Assembly (NCBI GenBank): GCA_003551805.1
Contig: PUNR01000240.1
Location: 1-6,173, forward strand
Length of the DNA stretch: 6,173 nucleotides
DNA from: Loktanella sp.
GTDB lineage: Bacteria; Pseudomonadota; Alphaproteobacteria; Rhodobacterales; Rhodobacteraceae
Reading direction: 5' to 3'
Below the pieces are notes generated by a model. The model made no database searches and was not told the DNA's origin. It saw only the letters and a list, made by a program, of their open reading frames with translations. This document shows positions 5,678 through 6,173 of the stretch, in pieces (within the stretch, counting starts at the first letter, position 1; each line of letters opens with the position of its first letter). Both the position numbers and the translations under genes were made by a program.

Positions 5678-6173
5678 TCAGTGCTGCGGCAGATGACCGC
5701 GTGACAGATGATAGAATGTTTCGGCATGCAGAAAAGCGTTGCGCTTGATCTCTGCCGCGGCGGCGGCGTCTTCGTCGGCACCCCATTGTGCGATCTGCCA
5801 GTCTTCATCAACGCGGGACAGTTCCCATGCTTGCGAAGCAGGCAGACGACCACGCGTTACGGCAAGCGCCAGAACAAGCGACCCCGACAAGCTGATCAGA
5901 TCATGCGCGGCAGCAAGCGCGAAATCATCGAAAGCATCCAGTTCACGCGAGAACAATGCCATTGTTTCAGGCCGTTGCGCGACATGCATGACCCCCTGCC
6001 CCACCACCAAAGTTGCGCCCAGATCACGCGCTGCCCAGTCCAAAAGCGGGTCCCAGTGCTGCGCCTGCCGTGCAACCAAAGCGTCGGGCGCAGGCGCGCG
6101 ATAGCAAAGCAAATCACTGCCGCCATATTCTGCCAACAGTCCGATCACCTCGGCCCGTTGGGTGCGGACCTTG
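5678..6173 (-). CDS. ATP12-family F1-ATPase assembly chaperone, 3' part (5' end outside window)
   Basis: An open frame runs from the right edge to a TGA at 5678-5680. About 164 residues are visible; complete alphaproteobacterial ATP12 proteins are, from memory, about 230-250 residues, so roughly the first third is missing. Recognisable family segments in order are LAEYGGSDLLCYRAP, HWDPLLDWAARDLGA, a GVMHV motif, AAHDLISLSGSLVLALAV, and the acidic/Trp-rich AWELSRVDEDWQIAQWGAD near the C-terminus. In mitochondria Atp12 binds the F1 alpha subunit and prevents its aggregation during assembly; the bacterial homologue is presumed to act likewise in the cytoplasm. The frame reads through the GTG at 6148 (preceded by ...RTQRAE), so that GTG is an internal valine, not the start. 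It lies upstream of bztA on the same strand with 203 bp between, so it is probably a separate transcription unit, although no strong terminator separates them. Confidence 0.88.
   Translation of the reverse strand, partial: KVRTQRAEVIGLLAEYGGSDLLCYRAPAPDALVARQAQHWDPLLDWAARDLGATLVVGQGVMHVAQRPETMALFSRELDAFDDFALAAAHDLISLSGSLVLALAVTRGRLPASQAWELSRVDEDWQIAQWGADEDAAAAAEIKRNAFLHAETFYHLSRGHLPQH

Overview
The window looks like ordinary chromosomal DNA of an alphaproteobacterium, most likely the Rhodobacteraceae (Roseobacter/Rhodobacter group). I infer this from the protein sequences alone: a four-gene Bzt/Aap amino-acid ABC transporter operon that resembles Rhodobacter bztABCD as I remember it, and an ATP12-type F1-ATPase assembly chaperone, a family shared by alphaproteobacteria and mitochondria. 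Base composition is moderately GC-rich and looks even; I see no insertion sequence, CRISPR array, tRNA, rRNA or phage gene.

Layout. On the + strand, positions 1-144 hold the last 47 codons of a protein ending in a receiver domain, probably a hybrid sensor kinase. A NarL/LuxR-type response regulator follows at 160-777. This two-component pair converges on a minus-strand operon with only 43 bp between the stop codons. Reading right to left on the minus strand, the operon is bztA (periplasmic binding protein, 5474-4455), bztB (permease, 4328-3114), bztC (permease, 3112-1628) and bztD (ATPase, 1615-821). Upstream of bztA is a 203-bp non-coding region carrying inverted and direct repeats. Beyond it lies the 3' part of an ATP12-family gene (5678 to the right edge, cut at its 5' end).

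How the genes work together. BztA should capture acidic and amide amino acids (glutamate, glutamine, aspartate, asparagine, by analogy with Rhodobacter capsulatus) in the periplasm. BztB and BztC form the membrane channel, and BztD powers transport. bztB, bztC and bztD are packed tightly, with Shine-Dalgarno sites inside or on the preceding stop region. A strong intrinsic terminator sits between bztA and bztB, which suggests the binding protein is made in excess over the membrane components. The neighbouring two-component pair may or may not be related in function.

No undescribed system was found. The points most worth a second look are the bztA-bztB attenuating terminator, an apparent ~50-residue extra periplasmic segment in BztC, and the unexplained repeats upstream of bztA and bztB.
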